Part shown: piece after piece, positions 62,312 through 64,000 of the stretch
Layout of the letters: each line of letters opens with the position of its first letter
How positions within the stretch are numbered: position 1 is the first letter of the stretch
Assembly: GCA_022577435.1 (NCBI GenBank)
Contig: JAKOON010000108.1
Span: 5,001 to 69,000 of the forward strand
Reading direction: 5' to 3'
DNA: 64,000 nucleotides
DNA from: Embiotoca jacksoni
Taxonomy: Eukaryota > Chordata > Actinopteri > Embiotocidae
The notes under the pieces: model-generated
The model's input: the letters and a program-made list of their open reading frames with translations, nothing else
The model's database searches: none
What the model was told of the DNA's origin: nothing
Program-made: the position numbers and the translations under genes

Positions 62312-64000
62312 ATGGTGACTTGTGGATGGATGGAAGGGAGTCTCTTTCATACAGACATAGGTTGCGTTTATTTTCTTAATTTAACCTCTATTTCTATAAA
62401 TGGTGACTTGTGAATGGATGGAAGAGTTCACACCTGCTGGGCTCTTTCATGCAGACATAAGTTGCGTTTATTTTCTTAATTTAACCTCCATTTCCATAAA
62501 TGGTGACTTGTGGATGGATGGAAGGGATCACGCTTGCTGGGCTCTTTCATTTAGACATAGGTTGCGTTTATTTTCTTAAATTAACCTCCATTTCTATAAA
62601 TGGTGACTTGTGAATGGATGGAAGGGTTCACACCTGCTGGGCTCTTTCATGCAGACATAAGTTGCGTTTATTTTCTTAATTTAACCTCCATTTCCATAAA
62701 TGGTGACTTGTGGATGGATGGAAGAGATCACACTTGCTGGGCTCTTTCATTTAGACAAAAATTGCATTTATTTTCTCAAATTAACCTCCATTTCTATAGA
62801 TAGTGACTTGTGAATGGATGGAAGAGTTCACACCTGCTGGGCTCTTTCATGCAGACATAAGTTGCGCTTATTTTCTTAATTTAACCTCCATTTCCATAAA
62901 TGGTGACTTGTGGATGGATGGAAGGGATCACACTTGCTGGGCTCTTTCATTTAGACATAGGTTGCGTTTATTTTCTTAAATTAACCTCCATTTCTATAAA
63001 TGGTGACTTGTGAATGGATGGAAGAGTTCACACCTGCTGGGCTCTTTCATTTAGACATAAGTTGCGTTTATTTTCTTAAATTAACCTCCATTTCTATAAA
63101 TGGTGACTTGTGAATGGATGGAAGAGTTCACACCTGCTGGGCTCTTTCATGCAGACATAAGTTGCGTTTATTTTCTTAATTTAACCTCCATTTCCATAAA
63201 TGGTAACTTGTGGATGGATGGAAGAGATCACACTTGCTGGGCTCTTTCATTTAGACATAAGTTGCATTTATTTTCTTAATTTAACCTCCATTTCCATAAA
63301 TGGTGACTTGTGGATGGATGGAAGAGATCACACTTGCTGGGCTCTTTCATCTAGACATAAGTTGCGTTCGTTTTCTTAAATTAACCTCCATTTCTATAAA
63401 TGGTGACTTGTGAATGGATGGAAGAGTTCACACCTGCTGGGCTCTTTCATGCAGACATAAGTTGCGTTTATTTTCTTAATTTAACCTCCATTTCCATAAA
63501 TGGTGACCTGTGGATGGATGGAAGAGATCACACTTGCTGGGCTCTTTCATTTAGACATAGGTTGCATTTATTTTCTTAAATTAACCTCAATTTCTATAGA
63601 TAGTGACTTGTGAATGGATGGAAGAGTTCACACCTGCTGGGCTCTTTCATTTAGACATAAGTTGCGTTTGTTTTCTTAAATTAACCTCCATTTCTATAAA
63701 TGGTGACTTGTGAATGGATGGAAGAGTTCACACCTGCTGGGCTCTTTCATGCAGACATAAGTTGCGTTTATTTTCTTAATTTAACCTCCATTTCCATAAA
63801 TGGTGACTTGTGGATGGATGGAAGGGATCACACTTGCTGGGCTCTTTCATTTAGACATAAGTTGCATTTATTTTCTTAAATTAACCTCAATTTCTATAGA
63901 TAGTGACTTGTGAATGGATGGAAGAGTTCACACCTGCTGGGCTCTTTCATTTAGACATAGGTTGCGTTTGTTTTCTTAAATTAACCTCCATTTCTATAAG
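62303..64000. repeat. 100-bp satellite with 200-bp dimers
   Basis: The landmark TGGTGACTTG recurs at 62401, 62501, 62601, 62701 and so on with exact 100-bp spacing up to the window end; the first monomer (from 62312) is 89 bp. Two monomer kinds often alternate: one with GAATGGATGG, GTTCACACC and CATGCAGACATAAG, the other with GGATGGATGG, GATCACACT and CATTTAGACATAGG. Alternation is imperfect, for example near 63000-63100. No similarity to the A, B or C elements is visible. A 67-codon frame at 62600-62803 is only a satellite by-product. Confidence 0.95.

Noticed and set aside
62600..62803. 67-codon frame in the right-hand satellite
   Set aside because: It spans two 100-bp monomers and repeats with them; there is no coding signal.

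Overview
This window is almost entirely non-coding tandem repeat DNA. The animal telomere repeat CCCTAA/TTAGGG is present both as short perfect runs and as degenerate copies. Together with Pol II style promoter boxes, spliceosomal splice consensus sites and a hammerhead-ribozyme-like motif, this points to the subtelomere of a metazoan chromosome, probably a vertebrate; the species cannot be fixed from the sequence. The plus strand carries the C-rich strand, so the physical telomere should lie to the left of position 1 and the centromere to the right. No convincing protein-coding gene, rRNA or tRNA was found.

Layout. (1) 1-39508: 22 head-to-tail copies of a 1812/1813-bp unit (family A1), nearly identical to one another. 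(2) 39509-42737: a patchwork of diverged relatives (families B and C), partly 5'-truncated and separated by 4-7 perfect CCCTAA repeats. (3) 42738-62160: 11 more units, first a 1757-bp subfamily (A2), then a roughly 1937-bp subfamily (A3) with an enlarged telomere-like array. (4) 62161-62238: a perfect or near-perfect telomeric run. (5) about 62239-64000: a different, 100-bp satellite with 200-bp dimer periodicity, running off the window.

Each A unit, on the plus strand, reads: degenerate telomere-like 27-28 bp minisatellite (about 600-800 bp); AT-rich linker with AATAAA; GC-rich stretch with CCAAT box, GC-rich CACCC-like box and a TATA-like ATAAATA; start region; 50-nt hammerhead-like motif; pyrimidine tract and 3' splice-site-like CAG; a 3' tail shared by all families; then a unit-specific segment holding strong minus-strand 5' splice sites and a small hairpin. 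The B family has the same order but keeps a consensus 5' splice site before the hammerhead, so there the motif lies inside an intron.

Main hypothesis (inference): these are non-autonomous, hammerhead-bearing retroelements that attach to chromosome ends. Five junctions to CCCTAA runs fall at or within a few bases of the same homologous point of the element tail, where the element itself carries a CCTAAC-like string. The orientation is the one expected if a telomeric G-strand 3' end primes reverse transcription. Three downstream relatives begin at internal, 5'-truncated positions right after a telomeric spacer. This resembles telomere-associated Penelope-like elements, which are known for hammerhead motifs and retained introns, but no reverse transcriptase is encoded here. 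Later unequal exchange or rolling-circle amplification would have produced the A arrays.
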